64,000 nt of DNA. It comes from Vitis vinifera (taxonomy: Eukaryota; Streptophyta; Magnoliopsida; Vitales; Vitaceae). This document shows positions 1 to 11,204 of the stretch, one piece after another (position 1 is the stretch's first letter; every line of letters begins with the position of its first letter). The position numbers were made by a program, and so were the translations under genes. A model generated the notes under the pieces. It was not told the origin of the DNA. It searched no databases and saw only the letters and a program-made list of their open reading frames with translations. The stretch covers positions 1,131,001 to 1,195,000 of the forward strand of contig NC_081815.1 in the NCBI RefSeq assembly GCF_030704535.1, written 5' to 3'.

Positions 1-435
1 TAATTTCACAAGTACTTAAATTAAATTATGAGAAATTAAAAATGATTTAAGTGTTTTTTTATTATAAATATATAATAAATTTCTTTAAAAATATCAAGAA
101 AGAATCATTACTGTAAATCAAAACTCATGATCTTTGGTTTTTATTTTTTTATAAATGTCACAAATAACTAAATAATAAGAAATTGAAAATGACTATTCTC
201 AATTATAAATACATAAGAAAGTAGTTTGAAAATATTGAAAAGAAATTAGTATTGTCAATCAAAACTCAAGATTATGCCAGTTTTAGCTCTTTTTTTTTTT
301 TTCAATGATGGTGGTGATTAATGGCCTTTTTTTTCAATTTTAAATCAAAATTCATGAAAGATTAAAATTTCATTTTCTTAATTTTACGAAAGGCATTTAT
401 ATGTTTTAAAGTGAGTCCACTGTAAAATTAAATGT
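1..435. repeat. Local repeat unit, copy A left part
   Basis: This AT-rich stretch matches 11,205-11,640 over nearly its whole length. Shared landmarks are the run starting CAAGTACTTAAATTAA, the phrase GAAAGAATCATTACTGT, and the late phrase GGCATTT(C/A)TATGTTTTAAAG. A shorter weak match lies at about 13,628-13,690. Similarity stops near 435, where other DNA, presumably the Copia fossil, begins. No open reading frame in it looks like a gene. It appears to be the left part of a decayed unit whose right part resumes after the transposons at about 8,700. Confidence 0.65.
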
Positions 436-1280
436 TAACCAAACTTTCATAAACTTTATGCGGAAATAATTATCTTTTGAAAACAATTTTGGATACATAA
501 AACAAAATAATTTATAAGAGCTAAAATTATGATCATATTCTTACCTTGATCCATGAAGTGAAATTGAGTCATCTTGTGAATTGTATTGTCAAGGTTTTCA
601 ACTCACTACTCTCATATAGTGGATGAGTCACTTGTGTGGTGTATGTTGTTAAAAATAAACAACAAGAAAGAAAAAGAAATAAGAATGAGAGTGTGGCTTG
701 AGACCTCAATTTATAATAAGTTGTACATCTCTTAGTCTTCCCATCAAATACTATATGGGAGTTATACTCATTATTTACACCCATTATGTACAAATTAATG
801 GGCAATGGTGGGTTATGAACTTGAATGCATCTATATAATTGCATATGTTATACCTTTCCATTTTCCTCCATTACTCATAAACATAATGTACAAATAAATT
901 TCATAATGATGGGGTTACAAAAATTGTCACCATGTTTGATTATATGACAAGAGTTTAATAATAAAAAGTTGATGAAGTTTTTACCCAACGGTATTAAACT
1001 TCTTTACGTTTCAATACTTTCATTTTAATAATTATGTCATATCTATATGATTTATAAATTGTTATAATCCAACCCAATGGAGAGATTATAATAATATACT
1101 TTTGGATTATGTGATTGTAGTTCGGTCCAACGAAAGAACTATGATATGATCTCTTATGTTTATGATTAATGTGATATCTAACTTAATTTTTGTTGTAGTT
1201 AGATTATTGTAAAGTGTGGTATTAAATATTGTCATGATATAAAATAATTTTCCTTTTGAATTAAATTTTATTTTGCAGCA
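436..1280. other. Unassigned AT-rich stretch before Copia gag
   Basis: This stretch lies between the old repeat unit and the gag region of the Copia fossil. It should contain the 5' LTR and leader of that element, but I could not match any part of it to the short 3' LTR candidate at 8,527-8,698. A small inverted pair, ATAATCCA / TTGGATTAT, sits near 1,065-1,111. There is no convincing gene. Confidence 0.4.
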
Positions 1281-2213
1281 ATGAATCCTACTGCTATTAC
1301 AGGCTATTTGTTTGGTATTGAACAATTAAGTGGGGCAAATTTTAAAAAATGGAAGGAACAAATTGGAATTGTTATTGGTTGCATGGATTTAGACTATGCC
1401 TTAAGAGAGCCTACACCCACAAAGCCTACTTCCGAAAGTACTAATGAACAAAAGGCTTTATACGAAAAGTGGGAGCATTCTAATCGTATGAGTCTAATGA
1501 TTATGAAAGGTTCAATCACTCCTACAATTCGTGGAGCAATCCCAGATTCAGATAATGCAATGAGCTATATTAAATCAGTTGAAGAACAATTCTTAGGAAC
1601 TTTCAAGTCCTTGGCAAGTACTCTTATGATCAAAATAATAACAATGAAATATGATGGTCATAGTGGTGTACGTGAGCACATCATGAAGATGAGTGACATG
1701 ACTTCTCAATTGAAAGGAATGAACATGACAATTTCTGAAGGTTTTCTTGTTCACTTCATAATGACTTCCCTTCCTTCACAATTTGGTAATTTCAAAATTA
1801 ATTATAATACTCAGAAGGATAAGTAGAAAATGAGTGAACTAATTTTCATGTCTATTCAAGAAGAAGAGAGACTTAAAGTGGAAAAGCCCGATATGGCTCA
1901 CCTCACTATTGGTCCAAATAAAAAATCCTTAAAGAAAGGTAAAGGTAATAAGAAGAAGCAAGGTAATGATGTATCTCACAATGGGCAAAATGATGAAAAT
2001 AAGATACAATGTCATTTTTGCCACAAGAAAGGTCACAAAAAGAAGAGATTATTCTGGCTTTAAGGCTTGGTTGGAAAAGAAAGGTAAAACTCAATGCTTA
2101 GTGTCTTATGAATCTTATTTAGTTGATATACCACCAAACTCTTAGTGGATTGACACTGGTGCAAGCATTCACATAATGAATTCATTGTAGGGATACCTTA
2201 TTGTGAAACCAAG

Positions 2214-3511
2214 GTTTGGTTAATCTTGATTTTGATGATAACAAAACAAGGTTTAGAACTAATGATCATATTTCAAGTGTGATTAGGCAAGACGACTTCC
2301 AAAGTGGCAATCCAAAGACAAATCAAGTCAAGGAGAAATCGTGAAGAAGAAGACCACCTCAAAGAGAAGAGTTTTTCAAGACCAAAGCCTCTTAAGATCT
2401 CTTTGTAAGGTTGTTGGTGCACTAGGACTTTCATGCATTTCATTTTTTATTTATGCACCAAAATCATCAAAGAGTAATATTGTTTTAAATATCTTAAGAA
2501 TTGGATAATTTCATGTTTTCAACTAAAACCTTGTGTTAAATGATTTTCAAACTTATGTTAAAAGGTTTTAAGTTGAAAAAGGTTGAGTGTTGAGCCAAAA
2601 AAATGGCTCAACAGGGTCAACCGGTTGTGCTCGTCCGGTGGAGGACCGGTTGAGGGAGGCCAAAAAGTTTCTCTCTCTCCCAGTGGCCTTCTCTTCCCGG
2701 TCAAGGTTGAACCTCAACCGGTTGAGGTCCGGTTGAGGTCCGGTTGAGGTCTGGCCGAGGTCCGATTGAGGTCTAGTTGAGGCCCAACGGTCACTTTTCC
2801 TAACGGCTAGTCAACCGGTCGAACCCCCAACGGCTAGTTTGGCTTTTTTCTTCTATAAAAAGGCTTCAATCTTCATTGTTTCATAAGCTTAACCTTCCCA
2901 AATCATTCTTGATTATATTTGAGCATTGGAAGAGTGTTTTTGAGTGCACAATTGTTTCATAATTTGCATATTTTTAGTGCACCATTCAATCCTAGTTTTT
3001 CTTGTATCTTTGAGCCTAAAGTTCTATTACTAGGATTTTGAGAGATCATTATTTGTATATCTTTTGAGGAATTTTCTCAAGTGTGGGGTATCACTTGAGA
3101 GGTTGTTCAAGAGAGGAATATCTCTTGAAGAAGTGTAAAGGGTGTTTGGAGCCAAAAGTCCAAGAGGGTGAATTGGAACCATAATCCAATTATAAAGAGA
3201 TTGGAAGCTTGGTTGAAGCTTCAAAATAATGGAACCCTCACTCGGTTAGGAGGTTAAGGAAAGTGGACGTAGGCAAGGAAGTGTCGAACCACTATAAATT
3301 CTCGTGTTTGCACTCTCTCTTCCCTAACTCTTTTAAATTATATACAATTGTCTTTATTTTGTTTATTATATATTTGCATATAATTGTCTCTTATTTTTGC
3401 ATAGTTTAAATTTGTGAAAAAGAGACCATCACCCTATTTACCCCCCCCCCCCCCCCCCCCCCCCCTAGGGTGATTACCATAGTTTGGATTAGCCTCAAAT
3501 TCCTAACACTT
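2214..3511 (+). mobile_element. Solo LTR, SIRE/Maximus-like, inside the Copia
   Basis: About 1.3 kb of DNA interrupts the protease region of the Copia fossil. It looks like one long LTR: an opening with TTTTGATGATAACAAAAC, several CCGGTTGAGG-type repeats, a TATA box (TATAAAAAGG near 2,854), the stretch GTGTCGAACCACTATAAATT that I associate with LTR ends, and a C-rich block before CTAGGGTGATTACC. No internal coding part is attached, so it is a solo LTR left by recombination between two LTRs. The flanks CCAAG (2,209-2,213) and ACAAG (3,512-3,516) may be a decayed 5-bp target duplication. Borders are good to about 10 bases. The lineage name rests on memory of similar LTR ends. Confidence 0.7.
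3441..3465 (+). repeat. Homopolymer of 25 C
   Basis: An unbroken run of about 25 cytosines lies near the 3' end of the solo LTR, directly before TAGGGTG. LTRs of this kind often end with a shorter C block. The exact length may be unreliable in any assembly. Confidence 0.9.
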
Positions 3512-6500
3512 ACAAGCAAGAGACTAAGTAAAAGAGAGCGAACCATTACTTTGGGAAATGGAACAGAAGTGGAAATTGAGGCTATTGGCACTCTTCGTTT
3601 AATTTTGGATACTAGTTTCATTATGGATTTAGTAGATACAGATTATGTTCCTGTTTTTACTAGAAACCTAATTTCAGTTCCAAGACTTGATTCTTATGGT
3701 TATGAATTAAAGTTTGGAAATAAAGGAGTTTCCTTGTTCTATAATTCTTGTTTGGTTGTCTCTAGCACTTTATGTGGTAATCTTTATTCATTGAATTTAG
3801 ATTGAAAATATTCACAGTCTCTTTTATCTTATCATGTGTATGAATTCTCTAAAAAACGAAATTGAGTGAATGAAAATTCATCCATATTGTGGCATAAGCG
3901 ATTGGGTCACATTTCAAGAGAAATGATGGAACGTCTTATTAAGGATGAAATTTTGACTTTACTTGATTTTTCTGATTTTACTAGTTGTGTTGAATGCATA
4001 AAGGGAAAATACACTAAGGTTAAGAAAAAGGGTGCCTCAAGGGCTACTGAATTGTTAGAATGTATTCATTCTGACATTTGGGGACCTTATTCAATTCCAA
4101 CTATCAATGGACATAAGTACTTTATTAGTTTTATTGATGACTTTTCAAGGTATTCTTATGTGTATCTTATTCGTGAAAAATCTGAAGCATTAGATGTTTT
4201 TTAGATTTATAAAGCTGAGGTTGAAAATCAACTCAATCAGCGAATTAAAAGTGTAAGATCTGATAAAGGTGGTGAATTTTATGGTAGGTTCACCGAATCA
4301 GGTCAACATCTTAGTGTTTTTGCCTTATTTTTAGAGAGCATGGTATCATTGCAAACTACACAATGCCTGGAACGCCAGAGCAAAATCGTGTAGCAGAGCG
4401 ACGAAATCATACTCTAATTGACATGGTGAGAAGTATGATGAGTAACTCAACCTTGCCTGAATTTTTGTGGGGTGAAGTATTGAAAATTGTTGTTCACATT
4501 CTCAATCGTGTTCCTAGTAAGGTTGTACCCAAAACTCCTTATGAGTTATGGGTTGGTAGGAAACCGACTTTGAATTATTTACATGTATGGGGATGTCCGG
4601 CTGAAGCTAAAATTTTTAACCCACAAATAAAGAAATTGGATTCTAAAACCATAAGTTGTAATTTCATTGGCTATCCTGAAATATCAAAAGGTTTTAGATT
4701 TTATTGTCATGGTCAAGGCCCTAAAATTGTTGAAACTAGACATGCTGTGTTTTTGGAAAATGAATATTTTAATGGAATAACTGAGCTTAAAAAGTTAACC
4801 TCTAATGAAGTATCAACACCAATGATGGAATATGGTGTGACTCAAGAGGTTTCTTGTAATGAAAATGAGAATGTCCCAACTACAAAAATATCTTTACGTG
4901 GATCACAAAAAGATAAAAGACTTACTATATCAAATGACTATGAAGTTTATCTTAATGAGTGTGATTATGATGTTGGCTTAGAAATTGATCCTACTTCTTA
5001 TGATCAAGCCATCAATAGTGAAAATTCAACTCTATGGCTTTATGCTATGGAAGAAGAGTTGAAATCAATGAAAGATAATGAAGTTTGGGATCTTGTAGAA
5101 TTACCTAAAGGAATTAAAACTATTGGTTGCAAATGGATTTTTAAAAACAAACATGATTCTAAAGGCAATGTCGAAAAATACAAGGTCAGGTTAGTTGCAA
5201 AAGGATACACTCAAAAAGAAGGAATCGACTATAAGGAAACATTTTCTCCTGTTTCCAAGAAAGATTCCTTAAGAATAGTCATGGATTTAGTAGCTCATTT
5301 TGACTTAGAGTTACATCAAATGGATGTTAAAACTGTCTTTTTGAATGGTGACTTGCATAAAGAGGTTTATATGGATCAACCTGAGGGTTTTCAAGATAAA
5401 GGCAAGGCACATATGGTATGTAAACTTAAAAAGTCCATATATGGTCTAAAGCAGGCTTCTAGACAATGGTATCTTAAGTTCCATGAAATTTTCATCACTT
5501 TCGGTTTCAAAGAGAATCTAGTGGATCAATGTATATACCTTAAGATCAATGGGAGCAAAATTTGTATTATTGTATTGTATGTTGATGATATGTTGCTTGC
5601 TAGAAACAATATGGGAATGATTTTGGAGACCAAACAATTTTTATCCAAGAATTTTGATATGAAAGATCTTGGTGAAGCATCCTATGTGATAGGAATTGAA
5701 ATTCATCGAGATAGGCCACGTGGATTATTAGGATTATCCCAAAAGAACTATATTGAAAAAGTTCTTAAAAGATTCAACATGCAAAATTGTTCTAGCAGTG
5801 TTGCTCCTGTTGTCAAATGGGACATATTTTGTGAACTTCAATGTCTTAAAAATGATCTTGAAAAGAAACAAATGGACAAAATTCCTTATGCTTCTGCAGT
5901 ATGGAGTATCATGTATGCTCAAGTCTGCACTCGACCAGACATAACTTATGTGGTAGGCATGCTTGGTCGATACCAAAGTAATCCAGGTATTGATCATTGG
6001 AAAGCAGTTAAGAAAGTATTGCGTTATTTGCAAGGGATTAAGGACTACATGCTTTCATACAGAAGAACAGATAATCTCGAGATTATTGGTTATTCTGATT
6101 CCGATTATGCTGGCTGTAAGGATACCAGAAAGTCTACATTGGGTATATTTTTATGTTATCAAATGGACCTATTTCATGGAAGAGTCATAAGCAATCGTTG
6201 ATAGCTTCTTCTACAATGGAGGCAAAATATGTAGCATGTTATGAAGCCACATGTCATGCAATATGGTTGAGAAACTTTGTCTCAAGGCTTCATGTTATTG
6301 ATTCGATAATGAGACCATTGAGAATATATTGTGATAATAGTGCTGCTGTGCGATTCTCTAAAAATAATAAGACTACAAGAGGATCAAAGCACATTGATAT
6401 TAAGTACTTGGTTGTAAGGAAGAAAGTTCAAAATGGAGTTGTCTCTATTGAACATATTAAAAATACACTCATGTTGGCAGATCCATTGACAAAAGGTCTT

Positions 6501-6945
6501 CCACCTAAGCTTTTTATGGATTATGTTACGCGCATGGACTTGGTGGCAAGTTTGTCAATTTTAGATTGATTGAGAGTGTAATGTATGTGATCACATTATA
6601 ATGAGAATAAAGTTCTTGATTATGATATATTGATGATTATTATGTTACTTTTATACATCATTTTTGTGCATAATCTAGATGTTTAAAAGTTGATGGGACC
6701 ATTATGTGAATGAATTAGCATTATCACCTTAATGTTGCTAATGTCATAAAAGTCATTGATTCATGTTAATGGAGGTGCTAGTACTATAATCCTTGAAGAA
6801 TATTGGATCGTTGTGTGATCCAATCATTTCAATGATTTGGTGTTAGTGGTTCCATGAAACATAATCTTAAAGTAAAAGATGCCTATTTTGAGAAATTTTT
6901 ATGGTCATATTATGTTTTAATCTATTATAAATATAATTATGTAGG

Positions 6946-8508
6946 TGATTACTACTCAAAAAGAGCATATTTTAGATAATAATTCTCATGATTTTCACAT
7001 CTTTTGAGTAGTAATTATGCCTAAAACACTCAATTAGCATGTTGTTGCCTTTGCAAGAGTTACTAACAAGTTTTATGAAGTTTAGGAGTCATTTCAAGGT
7101 ATAATTTTGATATATTGGTGGCAAAAGAGATTAATCAAGTTGAAGAAAACATATGAAGTTGATGATAATCCAAATGCATAATGAAAGAAGCAATGAAATG
7201 CACTTGGACCAAGCTTTGGAGCTTAATTGAAGGTGGTGGAGATGGATTAAACATGAAGAAATGAGAGAGATTGCAAAGAGGAGCCGGAATAGCATGATTT
7301 TCGATTTCGCATGACCATGCGAAATGAAACAGGAAGGATGTTGGCTGCAGCACATAAGGGCAATGTGAAAAGTGATTTCGCATGACCATGCGAAATTTTC
7401 GCACAGTCATGCGAAATGCTCCAGCAAGACGAAAATGCAGCTGAAAGGTTTTCCACTTCGCACCATCATGCGAGATTGCTAAGGGCTCGTGCGAAAATGC
7501 ATTCTCTCCAAATTCCTTGATGAAGAAGCATCCGGAAGACCTCTAAAATGTTGCCAAGTGTCCTTTTTACCTTGGCCTATAAATAGAAACGGGATTTTAC
7601 TCATTGAGGGACTTTTTAGAACTTTTTTTGATACATTTTCTAATTGTAGAACTTTTCATACTTCTTCTCTCTATATAATTCTCCACTTTCCTTCAGTTTC
7701 TCTTATTTTCTCGGTAGCCAAACATGTCTTGTGAGATCAAATCTCCAAGCATGAGTGGCTAAATCTCGTTTTTCTTGGAGGAGGAAGGATCTAGAGGCAA
7801 GATCTATGGTGAATTAGAGAATTGAGCTTGAATTGCTAAGGTAATTTTGATCTAATTGATTGATTAATTGAAATTTGAGGATTTTTCTCTTCAAATTGTC
7901 TTGGATGATTACTACAATGCAAGCTAGGTAGATTCATCAAATTCTTAATGCTAGATTTAATGAGATTGAATAGTTGCATTGTGTGAATCATTGGAAGATA
8001 ATTTAAGATGAATTGAATATATGATTCAAATTGATCTCTTAGATTAGATTACCTAATTTGAAGAGAAATTAGATCTAGATCTAAAGCTAAATCAAAAATC
8101 GGTTTAGATGAAAATTTAGGTTTTCAATCTAACTTGATGAAAATTAGATTTTAACACCTATTCACCATGGAAATTGCTCTTTAGAAAATCCTAACTCCGA
8201 GAATCTCACATCTTATTAATTTTCTTTTCTTTTACACTTCATTTTCCTCTCAATTTGAATACATTGTTATTTTGGAATTTTATCATGCATTTTCAAATCA
8301 ATTTCATTTGATCACAATCATTTCTTATCATCTCATTCAAGCCTTAATTACCAAGAATAATCCATCCTTGTGGACGATACCTAAAAACCACTATACTACA
8401 GTAGTTTGTACTAAAACCACTTTTTGATCGGGTACAAATTGCTATAGAATGGTGAATTAGGTTATAAATTTTGTTTTGATCCAATAAACGACAAAATCCG
8501 AGCGATCA
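6946..8508 (+). mobile_element. Solo LTR, Gypsy-like, with 5-bp TSD
   Basis: A 1,563-bp LTR starts with TG (TGATTACTAC) and ends with CA (CGAGCGATCA). It is flanked on both sides by GTAGG (6,941-6,945 and 8,509-8,513), a clean 5-bp target-site duplication in the 3' untranslated part of the Copia fossil. It holds several palindromic TTTCGCATGACCATGCGAAA motifs at about 7,300-7,500, a TATA box (CTATAAATAG near 7,578), and the end-of-LTR phrase CCTTGTGGACGATACC. No internal domains remain, so it is a solo LTR. The intact duplication suggests it is younger than its host element. The Gypsy assignment is from remembered grapevine LTRs and is less sure than the borders. Confidence 0.85.
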
Positions 8509-8526
8509 GTAGGCCAAGTGGGAGAT

Positions 8527-8698
8527 TGTTAGCTTTTTTCCTATAATGTGTGACCATATATAATTATATTTATATGAATATTATTTAAGGGTATCAATTG
8601 ATAGGTAGGTGAATCAATTGATTGGGCATCAAAGAGTCTTATGTATGGAAGACTCAAATTACAAATGGGGAGTTAGAAAATTTAACTCATATGAATGT
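8527..8698 (+). mobile_element. Likely 3' LTR of the Copia fossil
   Basis: This stretch begins with TGTTAGC directly after the polypurine tract and ends where the old host repeat unit resumes (GGTTCATGTCACCCC). About 170 bp would be short for a Copia LTR, so it may be truncated. No second copy was found at the 5' side. Confidence 0.5.
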
Positions 8699-8749
8699 GG
8701 TTCATGTCACCCCACGGTCCACGTTTGTAAATAATATAATTAATATTAT
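8699..8749. repeat. Short extra copy of the local repeat unit
   Basis: About 50 bp matches 9,149-9,196 and 12,271-12,316 almost base for base, including TTTGTAAATAATATAATTAA. It resumes the host unit right after the Copia fossil and leads into the first TRIM element. Confidence 0.7.
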
Positions 8750-9078
8750 TATAACGACCCGCACTCAACCATATAGATATTGTCCGCTTTGGGCTCAAAT
8801 GAGTCATCACAGCTTTAAAAGACAATATTTACATGGTTGGGTACGGGTCATTACAAATGGTATCAGAGTTGATCCCCGACTCCGGTGTGGGGATTTGTTT
8901 GGCCTCGTAAGGGGTGTTTGTTTGTTTGACCCCACAATCCCATGGGACACAATGAGAACCTTGTGTCTGCATGGGGGGTGTTTGTGACATCTCACATCAG
9001 ATAGGACTTTTAAAGTCGTGAGGGTTATTTTAGTCCCAAAGCGGACAATATCTACATGGTTGGGTGCGGGTCGTTACA
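8750..9078 (+). mobile_element. TRIM element 1 (plus orientation)
   Basis: A small non-coding LTR element. The right LTR (8,983-9,078, 96 bp) starts TGTGACATCTCACATC and ends GGGTCGTTACA. A primer-binding site of initiator-methionine type (TGGTATCAGAG) lies at 8,858-8,868 just after the left LTR, and a G-rich polypurine tract (GCATGGGGGG) stands before the right LTR. The left LTR is unusual: its first half is the inverse of its second half, so 8,750-8,855 can fold into a hairpin. The element carries no gene; apparent reading frames across it are chance. Confidence 0.75.
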
Positions 9079-9196
9079 ATAATATTAATTAAATAAATTT
9101 AAGAAAATATTTAAATCTAAGCCCTCAAAACACTATAAGACCTTAGGTTCATGTCACCCCACAGTCCACCTTTGTAAATAATATAATTAATATTAT
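9079..9196. repeat. Local repeat unit, copy A middle part
   Basis: Matches 12,200-12,316, including AAATATTTAAATCTAAGCCC and GACCTTAGG, and more weakly 13,800-13,900. It is cut by TRIM 2 and continues at 9,567. Confidence 0.7.
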
Positions 9197-9561
9197 TGTA
9201 ACGACCCGCACCCAACCATGTAAATATTGTCCGTTTTGAGTCCAAAGGGGCCCTCACGGCTTTAAAAGCCCTATCTGATGTGGGATGTCACAAACACTCC
9301 CCATGCAGACACAACGTCCTTGTTGTGTCCGACGGGATTGTGGGGTCAAACAAACAAACACCCCTTACCGGGCCAAACAAACCTCCGCACTGGGCCTGGG
9401 GATCGGCTCTAGTACCATTTGTAACGATCCGCACCCAACCATGTAAATATTGTTCGTTTTGGGCCCGGGGATCGGCTTTAAAACATGTCTACTTGGTTAA
9501 GAGGAGTCTCTACATATGTATCACTAGAAACTTTTTCCCTTATTCGATGTGAGATGTCACA
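9197..9561 (-). mobile_element. TRIM element 2 (minus orientation), with TSD
   Basis: A 365-bp element starts TGTAACGACC and ends GAGATGTCACA, with ATTAT on both sides (9,192-9,196 and 9,562-9,566) as target duplication. Copy B of the host unit at about 12,300 gives the empty-site sequence, AATATTATCATATT. LTRs are at about 9,197-9,292 and 9,420-9,561. The complement of the primer-binding site (GGCTCTAGTACCAT) lies just left of the right LTR, so the element reads on the minus strand, opposite to TRIM 1. It has no coding capacity. Confidence 0.8.
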
Positions 9562-9566
9562 ATTAT

Positions 9567-10160
9567 CATATTACCTTTGGACGACCTTAGGTTTATGTCC
9601 CGCCCCATGGTCAATTTAACTAATAAAATTCAACAGGTCGGCAGCCTCTAAAGAAGGATATATCATTTTTTTCTTCATATATTTAAGTCTCACAAACAAT
9701 AATATTTTGAAAAATTTTAAATATTTTATTTTGTATATAAAAAATTATATTCATTGTTTTCAGTTGTAGTGATACAAGAAGTATCAACTCCTTATGAATA
9801 TCATTTTCTATTTAAGATTGATTCTCATGTCATATGTGACATTTTAATGACAAATATAGTATTTTAAACAAATCCTTTTCAAGATATGGTTGTCAAAAAT
9901 TTATTTCCAATTTAAACCTAAAGCATATAAACTTGTCCAATTTTTTTTATGTCCACATATTTTATTACAATTAAATATTGTCGAGGAGAAAAAATATATG
10001 ATGGGCCATCAAAGTTTTACAAAAAAAAAAAAACCTATACCATCTAAATTTATTCAAAGTTCAATAGAGTCCTTGAGTTTTTATATGTAATAGGTAATCT
10101 CCAAAGTCTTGTAGAATTATGAGGAATCATTAAGGTTTCAAAAGAGTTTATGAGCAAGTA
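9567..10160. repeat. Local repeat unit, copy A right part
   Basis: Matches 12,316-12,896 along its length. Shared landmarks are CCATGGTCAATTTAAC, GGCAGCCTCTAAAGA, AAGTCTCACAAACAATAATA, GGTAATCTCCAAAG and GAGGAATCATTA. A weaker third copy lies at 13,900-14,160. Non-coding. Confidence 0.7.
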
Positions 10161-10229
10161 ATCATCCCATTTGATCAAAATATCAAATATCATTTGTTGT
10201 AATTGAATAATAAAATCGCCATTCTTCTA

Positions 10230-10410
10230 AACTCTCTACGTCTTGTCTCCTTTGTTGTTATCTTTAACGCTCGAAAATTAAGTTTTAAGTATTGTCTCAT
10301 TTGTTCATCTTTATCTCTCGAAAATTAAGTTCAATATCGTAACAATCACTCCAAATAAATTCTTTAAGTGTTATCTCATTTATTATCTTTAGCTCTCAAA
10401 TATAGTGTTA
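10230..10410 (+). repeat. Degenerate short tandem repeat, about 3 copies
   Basis: Three loosely similar stretches follow one another. Each has a TGTCTC or TATCTC core followed by ATTTGTT, TTATCTTTA or ATCTTTA and then a CTCGAAAATTAAG-like end; the last is the most diverged. It has no coding sense. Confidence 0.45.
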
Positions 10411-10599
10411 AAAAAACATTTTTTTTTTATAGTTTTAAAATATATTTATATGGTTAAGAGGGGTATATATAAACTTTTTTCCTTATTTTATATGAAATAT
10501 TACAAGGAAAATCGTGCATACAACAAATGAATGCTCAATATCTAAGTCTAATCATGGATAAAAAAACCATTTTGTGGATTTTAAAACATCATATTATTC

Positions 10600-10990
10600 A
10601 TAAGGAGTTGTAAAATATGGCTCATATTAAGGGAAAGACATATATGGAGAAAAAATGGCAAATATCAGAGTGGAGCGAAGCGGAACGATGACATTTGTCA
10701 TTCAAGCTTGTATTTTGATTGTTAAGGGTGAATGATAAGTTGGGAGGGGGGAAAGGGGGACAACACCCACACGGTACTATTCAAGGGTATTTTTAGAATT
10801 TCATTACTTGAGGGTTTATATAAACACCCTTTTACGTAACTATAATTTGATATATTGTGAAAGTCTTCTTTCTTGTTATCATTGACGTAGACAATCTATC
10901 GAACCATGTTAAATCTGTGTCTTTTTTTTCATTTTTCTCTAATTTTTCACCAAGAATCATTGCATGAATATCAACATGAGTTCCAAGAGA
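10600..10990 (+). mobile_element. Degraded Copia-like LTR piece
   Basis: This stretch has the order of an LTR promoter and end: a TATA-like TTATATAAACACCC near 10,818, then TGACGTAGACAATCTATCGA and AACCATGTTAAATCTGTGTC. The last two resemble the GGACGTAGGC...CGAACCACGTAAATC end region common in plant Copia LTRs. No borders, target duplication or internal part could be found. It may be a decayed solo LTR fossil. The call is from pattern memory. Confidence 0.4.
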
Positions 10991-11204
10991 TAGATAATTT
11001 ATAATATGTAGAAGCTCTTACAGTCCAACTTCCACTTTCTCTTTCATGTGATTTTTATGGTGCTTCATAATTAAGAATTGGTTTATCCAAATGCTTATAG
11101 GCCTAGGTCGTCTTTTATTTTCCACTAATACTTGACTTACATTGTAATCTTGGTTGAGTAGATGTCTTGGAACTTGAATTATTGTTATTCTTAGAATCTA
11201 AATA

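Larger units (their letters stand above)
1281..8698 (+). mobile_element. Ty1/copia retrotransposon fossil, nested
   Basis: A broken Copia-type LTR element in sense orientation. Parts appear in Copia order: a gag region of UBN2 type from about 1.28 kb with a CCHC-like zinc knuckle near 2.0 kb; a protease start with the D-T-G-A motif near 2.15 kb; a GAG-pre-integrase and integrase region at about 3.85-4.6 kb; a reverse transcriptase with the YVDDM motif near 5.58 kb; and RNase H up to about 6.57 kb. The integrase-before-RT order separates it from Gypsy elements. A purine-rich tract ending at 8,526 (AAGTGGGAGAT) is followed by TGTTAG, the expected start of the 3' LTR. The element is clearly dead, with roughly half a dozen breaks besides two LTR insertions. 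It is older than both insertions. I could not find its 5' LTR, so LTR-pair dating is not possible. Confidence 0.9.

Noticed and set aside
8622-9552. Two plus-strand frames of 121 and 90 codons and one minus-strand frame across the TRIM elements
   Set aside because: They only read through TRIM LTRs and flanks. Their similar protein pieces reflect the shared non-coding repeat, not a gene.
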